Below the pieces are notes generated by a model. That model was not told the origin of the DNA. It made no database searches and saw only the letters and a program-made list of their open reading frames with translations. 64,000 nucleotides of DNA. It comes from Sandaracinaceae bacterium. Its GTDB lineage: Bacteria; Myxococcota_A; Polyangia; Polyangiales; Sandaracinaceae. Positions 25,910-34,256 of the stretch are shown one piece after another. The stretch is from NCBI GenBank assembly GCA_020633195.1, contig JACKEC010000026.1, positions 85,438 through 149,437 on the forward strand, given 5' to 3'. A program made the translations under genes and the position numbers. Every line of letters starts with the position of its first letter. The stretch's first letter is position 1.

Positions 25910-26678
25910 GCGCGATGAGGCGACGTAGCTCGGCGTACTCGCCCGCGATCGCGCGCACGAAGCCCTCGGCGTCGAGCGCGAGGCAGAACGCCGCCCGGGC
26001 CCGCGCGCCCTTCTGCTCGAAGACCCGGCGCGCGATGCGCTCGGCGCGCTTGGGGTCGAGCGCGCGCGTGAGCCCGATCGCGTCGTTCGGGGTCTCGCGG
26101 GTCACGTGGATGCCCACGAGCTCCTCGGCCGCGGTCTTGCCGCCGAACGCGGCGAGCGCGTCGCGGAGCGCCGACGGCGTCCCGTCGCGGACGGTCACCG
26201 CGGCGAAGTCGGCCTGCCCCTCGAGCAGCGCGTCGAGCGCGTTGGGGTAGCTGCCGTGGAAGCGCTGGTCGCGCAGGCCGTCGACGAGCCCGCGGTCGCG
26301 GAGCTCGGAGAGCGCGAGCAGGTAGCCGCCCACCGAGAGGCGATCGACCCACGCGGCGCGCTTGCCGGCGAGCTGCGCGAGGCTGGTCAGGGTGTCCTTC
26401 CGGACGACGATCGCGGACCGGTACGACGTCTTGCCCTGCCGCACGCACTTGAACACGCCGCGCAGGTTCGGCTCGAGGCGCGCGCAGACCGTCGGCGGCA
26501 TCCAGACCAGATCCGCGTCGCCGCGCTCCGCTCGGTCGCCGAGGTCCGCGTAGCCGTCCGCGACGTCGATCTCGACGGTCTCGGCCAGGTCGGCGCGCAG
26601 TGACTGGTCGAGCAGCTCGCCTCGGGCGCGCGCTCGGGCGGAGCCGACGGACGGAGGCAGCAAGAGCCGGAGCGTCAC
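25902..26678 (-). CDS. PhnD-like substrate-binding protein
   Basis: 258 residues from a GTG at 26678 (MTLRLLLPPSVGSARAR); a longer in-frame start would overlap the upstream gene. The sequence follows the type-2 periplasmic-binding fold of the PhnD / phosphate-phosphonate group (DLVWMPPTVCARLEP, SYRSAIVVRKD, LAGKRAAWVD, GYLLALSELRDRG, FAAVTVRD). No signal peptide or lipobox is visible and no permease or ATPase is adjacent. It may therefore act as a cytoplasmic ligand sensor partnered with the response regulator just upstream. The ligand is unknown. Confidence 0.75.
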   Translation of the reverse strand: MTLRLLLPPSVGSARARARGELLDQSLRADLAETVEIDVADGYADLGDRAERGDADLVWMPPTVCARLEPNLRGVFKCVRQGKTSYRSAIVVRKDTLTSLAQLAGKRAAWVDRLSVGGYLLALSELRDRGLVDGLRDQRFHGSYPNALDALLEGQADFAAVTVRDGTPSALRDALAAFGGKTAAEELVGIHVTRETPNDAIGLTRALDPKRAERIARRVFEQKGARARAAFCLALDAEGFVRAIAGEYAELRRLIAHE

Positions 26679-26724
26679 GGGCCGCAGTCTACCAGCCCGC
26701 GCACCCTCTTCGACGGGGGCTTCG

Positions 26725-27195
26725 TCAACCGGACGCGGCGTCCTTCTCCGCGTCGTCGCGGGCCCCGAGCTCACCCGTCGGCTCGCCTCGAAGCCGGGGC
26801 GCCGAGCGCGCCCCCTGGCGCTCCCCCGCGCGGCCGAGGAGCTTCTCGACGAGCGCCTTGGGCGGCGTGGCCTTGGAGAGCGCGAGGTCGAAGGCGACGA
26901 GCTCGCGATCGACGACGTGATCGAGCTGCGCCGTCAGCAGCACGAGCGGCGGACACGAGGTGACGAGCGCCTGACGCAGCTCGCGCGCGAGCTTCGACCC
27001 GGTCCCGCCCGGGCCGAGGTCGAAGTCGATCACCACGAGGTCCGGCAGCTCGTCCTCGAGGCGCTCGAGCAGCCCGACGCCGTCCTCGAAGGCGCGGACC
27101 TCCGCGCCGGCGTGCTCGAGGACGCGCGCGAGGGCCCGGAGCCAGGTCACGTCGTCGTCCACGACGTACAGGAGCAGCGGGCGCGCGTCGGACAA
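26725..27195 (-). CDS. Response regulator receiver protein
   Basis: About 156 residues if translation starts at the TTG at 27195 (MSDARPLLLYVVDDD); no in-frame ATG or GTG precedes it closely. The acidic triad VVDDD, phospho-acceptor Asp in VVIDFDLGP, LLTAQ and the Lys in ALSKATPPK are all present. The C-terminal 35 residues are charged and probably disordered; there is no DNA-binding domain. It is first in a minus-strand group with the PhnD-like gene. The start codon is uncertain. Confidence 0.82.
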   Translation of the reverse strand: MSDARPLLLYVVDDDVTWLRALARVLEHAGAEVRAFEDGVGLLERLEDELPDLVVIDFDLGPGGTGSKLARELRQALVTSCPPLVLLTAQLDHVVDRELVAFDLALSKATPPKALVEKLLGRAGERQGARSAPRLRGEPTGELGARDDAEKDAASG

Positions 27196-27261
27196 GGCCC
27201 AACCATAGCGCACCGCCGCGGAGTTGCCGATCGAGGGTACGCGGTTCACTTTTCGCCCCCC

Positions 27262-28575
27262 GTGAGGCTCCTGCACCCGGACACGCCGTTCGCTCCGAGG
27301 CGCGCGCCCTTCTTCTACGGCTGGGTCGTCCTCGGCGCGTCGACGCTCGGCGTGATCATGAGCATCCCCGGGCAGACGATGGGCGTGAGCGTCTTCACGG
27401 ACCCGCTGATCGAGGCCACCGGGATGTCGCGCTTCGCGCTGTCGAACGCCTACCTCGCGGGGACCGTGCTCAGCGCGCTGTCGCTGCCGCGCGGGGGGCG
27501 GCTCCTCGATCGCTTCGGGGCGCGCGCGACGGTCCTGTTCGCGTCGTTCGGGCTCGCCGGGACGCTCCTCGCGCTCACGTCGATCGACCGCCTCGCCCGC
27601 GCCGTCCACGCCGCGTTCACCGCCGCCGACCCGGTCGTGGTGGGCTGGATCGCGCTGGCCTGCGCGTTCACCGCCCTCCGGTTCACCGGTCAAGGCATGT
27701 TGACGATGGTCAGCCGCACCATGCTCGGCAAGTGGTTCGACCGACGCCGCGGCCTCGCCTCCGGGATCAGCGGGATCTTCGTCGCGTTCGGCTTCGCGGT
27801 GGCGCCGCTGGTCCTCGACGCGTGGATCGAGGCGGCCACGTGGCGCGGCGCGTGGGTGGGGATGGCGGCGGTGGTCGCGGGCGGCATGGGCGGCTTCGGC
27901 TGGCTCCTGTTCCGCGACAACCCGGAGGAGTGCGGGCTCGCGATGGACGGCGCCGCGCCGGAGGCCGCCAAGGCCCCGGAGGCGACGAGCACGCGGGCCG
28001 AGGCCCTGCGCTCGCCGGCCTTCTGGGCGCTGAGCCTCGCGCTCGGCGTCCACGGCCTCGTGATCACCGGCTTCACGTTCCACATCGTCGACGTCGGGGC
28101 CGAGTTCGGGCTCTCGCGCACCGAGGCGGTGAGCTTCTTCCTGCCCATGGCGGTCTGCTCGACGATCACCGGCGCGCTCGTCGGGTGGGCCGCCGACCGG
28201 GTGCGCATCCGGACGCTCCTGTTCGTCCTGCTCGGCGCCGAGCTGCTCGGCTACGGCGCCACCACGCAGCTCGGGACGCCGGTCGGCTTCGGCCTCGCCG
28301 TCGTGGGGCTCGGCGTCTCGGGGGGCTTCTTCGGCCCGCTCGCGTCGGTGGCCCTGCCGCGCTTCTTCGGCCGGCTCCACCTGGGCGCGATCGCAGGGAT
28401 GCAATCCATGTTGCTCGTCCTCGGCAGCGCGCTCGGGCCCTCGGCGCTCGCGCTGAGCCGCACGAGCACCGGCAGCTACGCGCCGGGCCTGTTCGTCTGC
28501 GTGGCCCTCCCCGCGGCGGTCCTCGCGCTCAACGTGTTCGCGCGACACCCGCGCGACGTCCCGCCGCTCGCTTAG
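27262..28575 (+). CDS. Major facilitator superfamily transporter
   Basis: 437 residues from a GTG at 27262. About twelve hydrophobic segments are visible. The motif-A-like GGRLLDRFGARAT (loop 2-3) and its half-repeat GWAADRVRIRT (loop 8-9) are present. The opening FFYGWVVLGASTLGVIMSIPGQTMGVSVF resembles oxalate/formate-antiporter-like and monocarboxylate-type MFS proteins. The substrate cannot be told. Its stop codon overlaps the stop of puuD on the other strand, so the two genes end tail to tail. Confidence 0.9.
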   Translation: MRLLHPDTPFAPRRAPFFYGWVVLGASTLGVIMSIPGQTMGVSVFTDPLIEATGMSRFALSNAYLAGTVLSALSLPRGGRLLDRFGARATVLFASFGLAGTLLALTSIDRLARAVHAAFTAADPVVVGWIALACAFTALRFTGQGMLTMVSRTMLGKWFDRRRGLASGISGIFVAFGFAVAPLVLDAWIEAATWRGAWVGMAAVVAGGMGGFGWLLFRDNPEECGLAMDGAAPEAAKAPEATSTRAEALRSPAFWALSLALGVHGLVITGFTFHIVDVGAEFGLSRTEAVSFFLPMAVCSTITGALVGWAADRVRIRTLLFVLLGAELLGYGATTQLGTPVGFGLAVVGLGVSGGFFGPLASVALPRFFGRLHLGAIAGMQSMLLVLGSALGPSALALSRTSTGSYAPGLFVCVALPAAVLALNVFARHPRDVPPLA

Positions 28576-29756
28576 GGGCCGGCGGCGCCGCGCCGGTACC
28601 AGGCGCCGATGATCGCTCGCTCCTCGTCGGTGATCCCGGTCAGGTTCGACAGGGGCATCTGCTGGGTGACCACGGCCTGGTTGTAGATGCGCGGGGCGCG
28701 ATCGAGGATCGCCTGCGGCTGGTCGAACATGATCCCCTGCGGCGCGACCGGGTAGAGCTCCGAGGTGGGCGCCGAGCTGTGGCACTCGACGCAGCGGCGC
28801 TCGACGATGTCGCGGACCATCGCGAAGGTGGCCTCGCCCTCGTACTCGGTGGTCTGCGGCGCGCTGACGAGCGCGAGGCCGACCATCCCGGCGGCGGCGA
28901 CCGGCAGGATCCAGACGTTCTTCTCGCCCTTGCCGCGCAGGTTGAACCAGTGGCGCACGCCCGCGCCCACCAGGCTGATCCCCGCGAGGAGCGCCCAGTT
29001 GTACTCGTGCCCGAACGTCATCGGGTAGTGGTTGCTCACCATGATGAAGAGCACGGGGAGCGTGAGGTAGTTGTTGTGCAACGAACGTTGCGCGGCGGCC
29101 TGGCCGAGCGAGGCCTCCGGCGTCTGCCCCGCGGTCATCGCCGCGACAAGGACCTTCTGGTTCGGGATGATCACGAAGAAGACGTTCCACGCCATGATCG
29201 TCCCGATCAGCGCGCCGACGTGGATGTAGGCCGCGCGCGGCCCGAAGAGCTGGGTCAGGCCGAACGCGAGGCCGGTCAGGAGCGCGAAGCCGAGGAGCGC
29301 GAACGGCACGGGGTAGCGGCCGAGCGGGCTCTTGCAGAGCAGGTGGTAGACGACCCAGCCGCCCACGAGGGTGCCGACGCCGATCGTGATCGCGAGGTGC
29401 GGGTGCAGCGCGCGGACCTGGCTGTCGACGAGGTAGGAGCTCGGCTGCAGGTAGTAGACGAGCACGAGCAGCGTCGCCCCGGTCACCCACGTGAAGTACG
29501 CCTCGTACTTGAACCAGTGCAGGACCTTCGGGAGCTTCTCGGGCGCGACCTCGTACTTCAGCACCCGGTAGAAGTGGCCGCCGTGCACCGACCACAGCTC
29601 ACCGTCGACGCCCTTCGGGGCGGCGTCGCCCTCGACCGCGCGGATGTGGTTGTTCAGCCAGTTGAAGTAGAACGACGTGCCGATCCACGCCGCCCCGAAG
29701 ATGATGTGTAGCCACCGCGTGACGAGCGAGAGCCAGTCGACGATCTGAACGTCCAT
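28572..29756 (-). CDS. puuD: Urate hydroxylase PuuD with C-terminal cytochrome c domain
   Basis: 394 residues. The N-terminal part has about eight membrane helices with His-containing signatures of the family (WLHIIFGAAWIGTSFYFNWLN, HGGHFYRV, WFKYEAYFTW, AWNVFFVIIPNQK, SLHNNYLTLPVLFIMVSNHYP). The C-terminus carries a heme c site CVECH at 322-326 with a likely Met ligand near 367 (QQMPLSN). PuuD oxidises urate to 5-hydroxyisourate in the inner membrane and passes electrons through its cytochrome. Xanthine dehydrogenase genes, which make urate, lie 8-12 kb to the right. Hydroxyisourate hydrolase and later steps are not in the window. Confidence 0.95.
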   Translation of the reverse strand: MDVQIVDWLSLVTRWLHIIFGAAWIGTSFYFNWLNNHIRAVEGDAAPKGVDGELWSVHGGHFYRVLKYEVAPEKLPKVLHWFKYEAYFTWVTGATLLVLVYYLQPSSYLVDSQVRALHPHLAITIGVGTLVGGWVVYHLLCKSPLGRYPVPFALLGFALLTGLAFGLTQLFGPRAAYIHVGALIGTIMAWNVFFVIIPNQKVLVAAMTAGQTPEASLGQAAAQRSLHNNYLTLPVLFIMVSNHYPMTFGHEYNWALLAGISLVGAGVRHWFNLRGKGEKNVWILPVAAAGMVGLALVSAPQTTEYEGEATFAMVRDIVERRCVECHSSAPTSELYPVAPQGIMFDQPQAILDRAPRIYNQAVVTQQMPLSNLTGITDEERAIIGAWYRRGAAGP

Positions 29757-29911
29757 GAAGGGCGAGATCCTATACGTATCGCGACCGATTGGCGCGATCG
29801 GGGACCATCGACCTCGGCGCCGTGCGGCCGCCCCACCCCAGCCGAGGACCCACGCGGCGACGTTCGGGCCTGGTCCGACCTCTGCTAGCCTGTCGTCGTC
29901 GGAGGTCCTGG

Positions 29912-31075
29912 ATGCTTCGAAGCTCGGCCGTGATGGTGGCGCTCGCAGCCCTCACCGCGATGGCGGCGGGCTGCGACTGCTCGGCGCCCGGAGCCCGGAT
30001 GACGTGCACGGCGGGCGAGGTGAACTGCGAGTGCGCGAGCGGCGGTCGATGCCTCACCGGGCTCGAGTGCGTGGGCGGCCTCTGCACCGACCCGACCGGG
30101 ATGACCGACTCCGGGACCACGCCGCCGATGGACGCGATGGTGCCGCCGCGCGCCGACGCCGGGCCGGGCGGCCCGCCGGACGTGGGGCCGAACCCCGATG
30201 CGTTCTTCGCCGACGACCCGCCCCCGATGGTGTGCCTCGAGGACGGGGGGATGGGGCCGCCGACCGATCCGCCGGGCGGCACCCCCGAGTGCCCCGACGA
30301 CAAGAACCGCGAGGGCTGCCGCTGCGACGAGGTCGGCTCGACGGCGCCTTGCTGGCCGGGGCTCCGGGCGAACCGCAACCGCGGCATCTGCCGCGACGGC
30401 ACGACGACGTGCGAGGCCTTCGACGAGTTCACCGGCCGCTGGGGCGCCTGCCGGGGCTACGTCCTGCCGACCGAGGGCGTCGAGCTCGGGCCGGCCGCCT
30501 GCCGCTGCTTCTCGGTGGGGCGCTGGCAGATCGACAACCTCAGCCCGTGCTTCGTCGACTACGGCGCGAGCGGCGTCTACGCGGTCAGCACCTACGTCGG
30601 AGGCGGGGGCACGGCGATGTGCCCGACCCTGCCGTCGGGCTCGAGCCCACCCCCGGCGCCGCAGGCCGGCACCGACTGGAGCACCGACCGGCTCACCGTC
30701 GACTGCGAGGGGCGCTTCGAGCTCTGCTACACGCTGCGCGCGGGCAACGCCGACACGCCGAGCCCCTCGGACTGCATGGTCGCCCGCGTGTGCACCGGCG
30801 AGTTCTGGTACTCGATGCGCGACATGGTCCAGGAGCTCCCGCCCCTGCCGTCCTGGACGAGCCCCGACTCCGCCTGCGCGCGGCAGTTCCGCGACTCCGG
30901 CGGCTACGGCGAGATGAGCGTCCTCGGGCTGAGCGTCGAGTGCGACACGATCGACGACGGCAGCGGCGCCGAGTACGTCTTCAACCGCGTCAACTACTGC
31001 CCCCTCCGCTGCAACACCGACCCCACCGGCGCCGGCTGCGAGAGCTGCATGATGGGCGGCTCCGGGATGTTCTGA
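29912..31075 (+). CDS. Cysteine-rich lipoprotein of unknown function
   Basis: 387 residues from the ATG at 29912, which has GGAGG upstream. Signal peptide with lipobox MAAGC. A short EGF/disulfide-like stretch with many Cys (TCTAGEVNCECASGGRCL) is followed by a Pro/Asp/Met-rich linker. The main domain has about 24 Cys, including CRCDEVGSTAPCWPG, which recalls Cys-rich regions of other myxobacterial surface lipoproteins. The end (CESCMMGGSGMF) lies in a nucleotide stretch that is repeated 151 nt downstream, so the 3' end of the gene may have been altered. Confidence 0.8.
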   Translation: MLRSSAVMVALAALTAMAAGCDCSAPGARMTCTAGEVNCECASGGRCLTGLECVGGLCTDPTGMTDSGTTPPMDAMVPPRADAGPGGPPDVGPNPDAFFADDPPPMVCLEDGGMGPPTDPPGGTPECPDDKNREGCRCDEVGSTAPCWPGLRANRNRGICRDGTTTCEAFDEFTGRWGACRGYVLPTEGVELGPAACRCFSVGRWQIDNLSPCFVDYGASGVYAVSTYVGGGGTAMCPTLPSGSSPPPAPQAGTDWSTDRLTVDCEGRFELCYTLRAGNADTPSPSDCMVARVCTGEFWYSMRDMVQELPPLPSWTSPDSACARQFRDSGGYGEMSVLGLSVECDTIDDGSGAEYVFNRVNYCPLRCNTDPTGAGCESCMMGGSGMF

Positions 31076-31226
31076 TTTTCTGGGAGGGGCTGCGCCCCTC
31101 CCCCCACGCTGGGACGGCGATCCTCGCTGCCTCGCGAGCTACGCCCGCTCGCCGCCCCGCGCGGGTCCCCCCACCCATCTCGCGCTGCGCGCGACGAGCG
31201 CGTTGGGCGGCTCCGGCATGTTCTGA
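31054..31226. repeat. Direct repeat of the lipoprotein 3' end, flanking a hairpin-bearing insert
   Basis: The last 22 nt of the lipoprotein gene (31054-31075, ending in TTCTGA) recur at 31205-31226 with one mismatch. The spacing is 151 nt. The insert begins with ATTTTCT, contains the hairpin at 31082-31102 and GC-rich sequence, and has no gene. This looks like a duplication or an insertion with a long target duplication. Confidence 0.8.
31082..31102. terminator. Hairpin after the Cys-rich lipoprotein gene
   Basis: A 9-bp perfect stem (31082-31090 with 31094-31102, 3-nt loop), 6 nt after the stop codon, preceded by ATTTTCT and followed by a C-run. It could terminate transcription or be the end of a mobile repeat. 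Confidence 0.5.
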
Positions 31227-31370
31227 GGGACGATCCTCTTCAGTTTCTTCATCGCGCTTCGAAGAAGAAAGTGAAGAAGATCGTCCCCGCGCGCTCGATG
31301 TGAGGGACGATCCTCTTCAGTTTCTTCATCGCGCTTCGAAGAAGAAAGTGAAGAAGATCGTCCCCGCGCG
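31224..31370. repeat. Two identical tandem 70-bp units, each an imperfect palindrome
   Basis: Units 31224-31293 and 31301-31370 are identical over 70 nt and separated by 7 nt (period 77). Each unit folds on itself: in the first, 31227-31250 pairs with 31264-31287 in 22 of 24 positions around a 13-nt loop containing TTCGAA. The second repeats this at 31304-31327 and 31341-31364. The arms are A/G- and T/C-rich, unlike the GC-rich surroundings. They lie between the convergent 3' ends, 6 nt before the next minus-strand stop. Possible roles are a bidirectional terminator, a REP/MITE-like element, or small RNA genes. Confidence 0.9.
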
Positions 31371-31375
31371 TGGGC

Positions 31376-31816
31376 TCACGGCTCCGTGAGGGCGCGGAGC
31401 TCGTCGCGGCGCGCGCGGAGCTGGTCGAGGCGGGCCTCGAGGACGCTGGAGCCGGGCTGCGCGGCCAGTTGGGTCTCGATCTGCTCGATGCGTCGCTCGA
31501 TGAGCTCGATCTGCTGGAGGTGCCGCGCGCGCATCTCCTCGGGCGAGATCTCGACGCCGTCGGCGATCGGTGACTCGGGCAAGAAGAGTTGCACGGCTCC
31601 ATCGAGGAGGCTCGACGCGGGGCCGCCGGCGCTGGCGTCCTTGAGGCCCTCGGGTGGACCGCCTCCGTCGGGGAGCCCCGCGTCGCGCGCGATGTGGGGG
31701 AGCACACCCTGCGGCTCGCGCGCGGTGGGGCCGGTCCCGAGGTAGACGAGGACGCCGAGCAGGACCACGCCGCCGCCGAGCACCGCGCCCCGGGCCACCA
31801 TCCGCTGGCGGGTCAT
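31376..31816 (-). CDS. Small membrane-anchored protein with C-terminal coiled coil
   Basis: 146 residues. One N-terminal helix (GAVLGGGVVLLGVLVYLG) is followed by a Gly/Pro/Asp linker and, from about residue 95, a Gln/Glu/Arg-rich coiled coil (ARHLQQIELIERRIEQIETQ). Its ATG overlaps the stop of the preceding gene by 4 nt, so it is translated with it. No family is recognised; a scaffold or anchor role is only a guess. Confidence 0.72.
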   Translation of the reverse strand: MTRQRMVARGAVLGGGVVLLGVLVYLGTGPTAREPQGVLPHIARDAGLPDGGGPPEGLKDASAGGPASSLLDGAVQLFLPESPIADGVEISPEEMRARHLQQIELIERRIEQIETQLAAQPGSSVLEARLDQLRARRDELRALTEP

Positions 31817-32832
31817 GGCGCGGGCACGAACGCGAGGATCGTGGACGGGTGCTCGTCGGTCACGAGCAGGAAGCCGCGATCGTCGAGCCGCACGAGCCCC
31901 TCCCAGTTGCGCGGGTGCTCGTCGTCGAGGAGCTGCAGCTGGATCGGCGCCCGGTCCGTCGGTCGGATGCCCTGCTCGGTGAGCTGCAGCTCGAGGAGGC
32001 GCTCGACCGTCCGGCATCGAGCGTGGCTCTCGCCCTGGCCGAAGCGCTCGGTGATCTCGCACGTGCCGGTGTGCCAAGGGGCGCCCGGCCAGTGGTAGTT
32101 GGTGACCCAGAACCGCCCGGCCGCGTCGAGCGTGGTCGCGTCCGTGATGCGGTACTCGACGGGGCCCATCGGCAAGGCGCCGCGGGGCGTCAGCTCGCGG
32201 TCGAACACGAGCGCCCGCGGGTTGGGGTTGACCACCCCGTTGGTCTCGTAGAGCGCGATCACTCGATCCGGCTGCAGCAGCAGCGCCTCGTACGCGATGT
32301 TCGCGATGTGGTTCTGCGCCTCGAGCGGGACCGGCGGGGCCTCGTCGACGATGATCCGCTCGAGGTCGCCTTCGACGCTCCCGCGCAGCAGCCGGCCGAC
32401 CGTCGGGCGGTTCTCGTCGCCGCTGACCTCGAGCGTCAGGAACACGTCGTCGCCGTCGATCGCGATGGCCTCGTATCCGTCGTTCTCTCGCTCGTCCACG
32501 ACGGGCGCCACGAACGGGACCTGCCGGATCGTCAGCGGCGTGTCGTCGCCGTCGACCGCGCGCTCGACGTCGGCGCGCGCGATCGCGAAGATCGTGTGGT
32601 CGAAGCGCTCGGGGAACTGCGGCAGCAGCAGCAGCGTGTCGCCCCACCAGGCCATCCCCGACAGCTCCGCGTCCGTCCCCGCGGCGGGCCCGCTGAGGGT
32701 CAGGATCCGGAGCCCGGTCTCCTGCTGCTGCGGCGGTCGCGGCGGGCTGTGGTCGAGCAGCGTCCATACGACGGCGCCGAGGGCGACGAGCGCCACGAGG
32801 CTGCCGAGGTACAGGCCCGACCGCTTGTTCAC
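31813..32832 (-). CDS. Membrane-anchored beta-propeller-like protein (esterase-like phytase type)
   Basis: 339 residues from a GTG. An uncleaved-looking signal anchor (YLGSLVALVALGAVVWTLL) leads to a soluble domain. Repeated blade-like strands occur (LSGMAWWGDTLLLLPQ, YEAIAIDGDDVFLTLEV, IANIAYEALLLQPDRVIALYE, NWEGLVRLDDRGFLLVTDEHPSTILAFV). The GYEAIAID and EGLVRLDDRGFLLVTD elements recall the esterase-like activity of phytase (SdiA-regulated) propellers. No catalytic residues can be assigned with confidence. It is the first of a two-gene unit. Confidence 0.65.
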   Translation of the reverse strand: MNKRSGLYLGSLVALVALGAVVWTLLDHSPPRPPQQQETGLRILTLSGPAAGTDAELSGMAWWGDTLLLLPQFPERFDHTIFAIARADVERAVDGDDTPLTIRQVPFVAPVVDERENDGYEAIAIDGDDVFLTLEVSGDENRPTVGRLLRGSVEGDLERIIVDEAPPVPLEAQNHIANIAYEALLLQPDRVIALYETNGVVNPNPRALVFDRELTPRGALPMGPVEYRITDATTLDAAGRFWVTNYHWPGAPWHTGTCEITERFGQGESHARCRTVERLLELQLTEQGIRPTDRAPIQLQLLDDEHPRNWEGLVRLDDRGFLLVTDEHPSTILAFVPAP

Positions 32833-32871
32833 GTTCGGCAGGGTAACAGCGCCGCCGCGGACGCACCCACG

Positions 32872-34134
32872 TCAGAAGCGCCGCTGGAGGCCGGGCGGGG
32901 GGAGGTGATCGAAGAACCCGACGTCGCGCAGGAACCGCGCCGTCTGGCGCAGGTACGTGCCCCGGTCGAGGTGCAGGAGGTGGCTGCCGGGGAACCAGTG
33001 GATCTTGCAGCGACCCCAGTGATCCCAGAGCAGGCGCGAGTGCTTCGGGGGCGCGAGCCGATCGCCCACGCCGCCGATCACGAACAGGCGCTCGCGCGGC
33101 AGGACCGGCGCGTAGGTCAGCGGGCAGCTCACCGCGAGCATGTGCCGGACCTCCTCGACGCCGAGGCCGTACGCCTTCATCCCCGCGCGGAGCATCACCC
33201 CGATCGGCTCCCACTCGTGCACGAGGTCCGCGACGCTCGCGACGGGCACGTTCGGGATGGCGAAGCGCAGGCGCGGCTCGGCCGCCGCGAGCAGGGCCGA
33301 GGTGTGACCGCCGAGGCTCACGCCCATCACCCCGACCTGGTCGACGCCGTGCTCCTGCTCGAAGTGATCGAGGAAGACCCGGAAGTCGTGGACGGCCTGC
33401 CCGAACGCTTCGTTGATGTGGTTGACCCCGCCCGAGAAGAAGCCGTGGCCGGAGAACGGCGAGAAGCGGGTCTGCCGCCGGCCGTGGAACGGCAGGGTGA
33501 AGAGCGCGACGTCGAAGCCCATGTGGTAGAGCCACGGCAGCGCGAAGAACCACTCGTTGATCAGCGCCAGGTCCGCGGAGAAGCCGTGGATCGCGATGAT
33601 GAGCGGGCGCTTCCCGTCCGGGTGCCGCCAGTGTCGAAGGTGCGCGCGCCGGTTCGCGCGGTGCCGCAGATACGGCGCCCGCTCGCGCGGGTTGGCGGGG
33701 ACGTACGGGCTCTCGAACGACAGATCGTAGGTCGCGCCGCCCCCGAGCGGTCGGAACCGCGAGAAGCGGACGCGCTTGGAGTCGACCCGGACCCCCTTCA
33801 CGGGCGCCCGGAAGAAGCGGGTCGCGTCCCCGCTCTCCGCCATCGGCCCGTAGAACGCCCGATCCGCGAGCGCGCCCTCGAGCTTCTTCGGCGTGAACCC
33901 GAGCGGCAGCGCGGTGGCCCCGACGAGGCACGCGCCGGCGGTCCGGATGACCACGTCGCTCGCCGCCGTGGCCCGCACCTGCACGCGGTCGCGGAGCGCG
34001 AGATCGAAGGGCTCCTCCGAGCGGTGAAAGTCCCGATCGAGGTGCTCCCACCAGCGCGCGCCGTCCGGCATCATCACCGGCGCGTCCTTGCTTTTGTCGT
34101 GAGCGATGCGCGAAACGACCGACGCCTGACTCAT
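32872..34134 (-). CDS. Alpha/beta hydrolase
   Basis: 420 residues. The hydrolase core begins near 170 (KRPLIIAIHGFSADLAL, oxyanion-loop HG). The nucleophile elbow GVMGVSLGGH is near residue 270 with Ser in GxSxGG, an acidic residue is likely near VGDRLAPP, and His near SHLLHLDRG. No signal peptide is visible. It resembles large serine hydrolases of unknown substrate in myxobacteria. An inverted repeat lies in its promoter region. Confidence 0.82.
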   Translation of the reverse strand: MSQASVVSRIAHDKSKDAPVMMPDGARWWEHLDRDFHRSEEPFDLALRDRVQVRATAASDVVIRTAGACLVGATALPLGFTPKKLEGALADRAFYGPMAESGDATRFFRAPVKGVRVDSKRVRFSRFRPLGGGATYDLSFESPYVPANPRERAPYLRHRANRRAHLRHWRHPDGKRPLIIAIHGFSADLALINEWFFALPWLYHMGFDVALFTLPFHGRRQTRFSPFSGHGFFSGGVNHINEAFGQAVHDFRVFLDHFEQEHGVDQVGVMGVSLGGHTSALLAAAEPRLRFAIPNVPVASVADLVHEWEPIGVMLRAGMKAYGLGVEEVRHMLAVSCPLTYAPVLPRERLFVIGGVGDRLAPPKHSRLLWDHWGRCKIHWFPGSHLLHLDRGTYLRQTARFLRDVGFFDHLPPPGLQRRF

Positions 34135-34151
34135 GTGATCGTGAGCATACA

Positions 34152-34167
34152 GTAACGATCCTGTTAC
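34152..34167. promoter_or_regulatory. Candidate operator in the promoter of the alpha/beta hydrolase gene
   Basis: GTAAC and GTTAC arms separated by 6 nt, 18-33 nt upstream of the ATG at 34134. On the minus strand a TATGCT that could serve as a -10 hexamer overlaps the left edge. The same GTAAC/GTTAC arms form the palindrome at 5562. Regulation by a repressor is inference. Confidence 0.4.
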
Positions 34168-34256
34168 CGCCCCATTTCGGCGACGTTTCCGAGCGGGCCG
34201 GTCTCGACCCTCGTCATCGGGTTCAGCGGAGGTCCCGGCTCGACTATCGTCTCGAC

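Noticed and set aside
31376..34051. Very long minus-strand frame that seems to fuse the small anchored protein to upstream sequence
   Set aside because: Only its last 146 residues are in a genuine gene; the rest is out of frame with the propeller and hydrolase genes.
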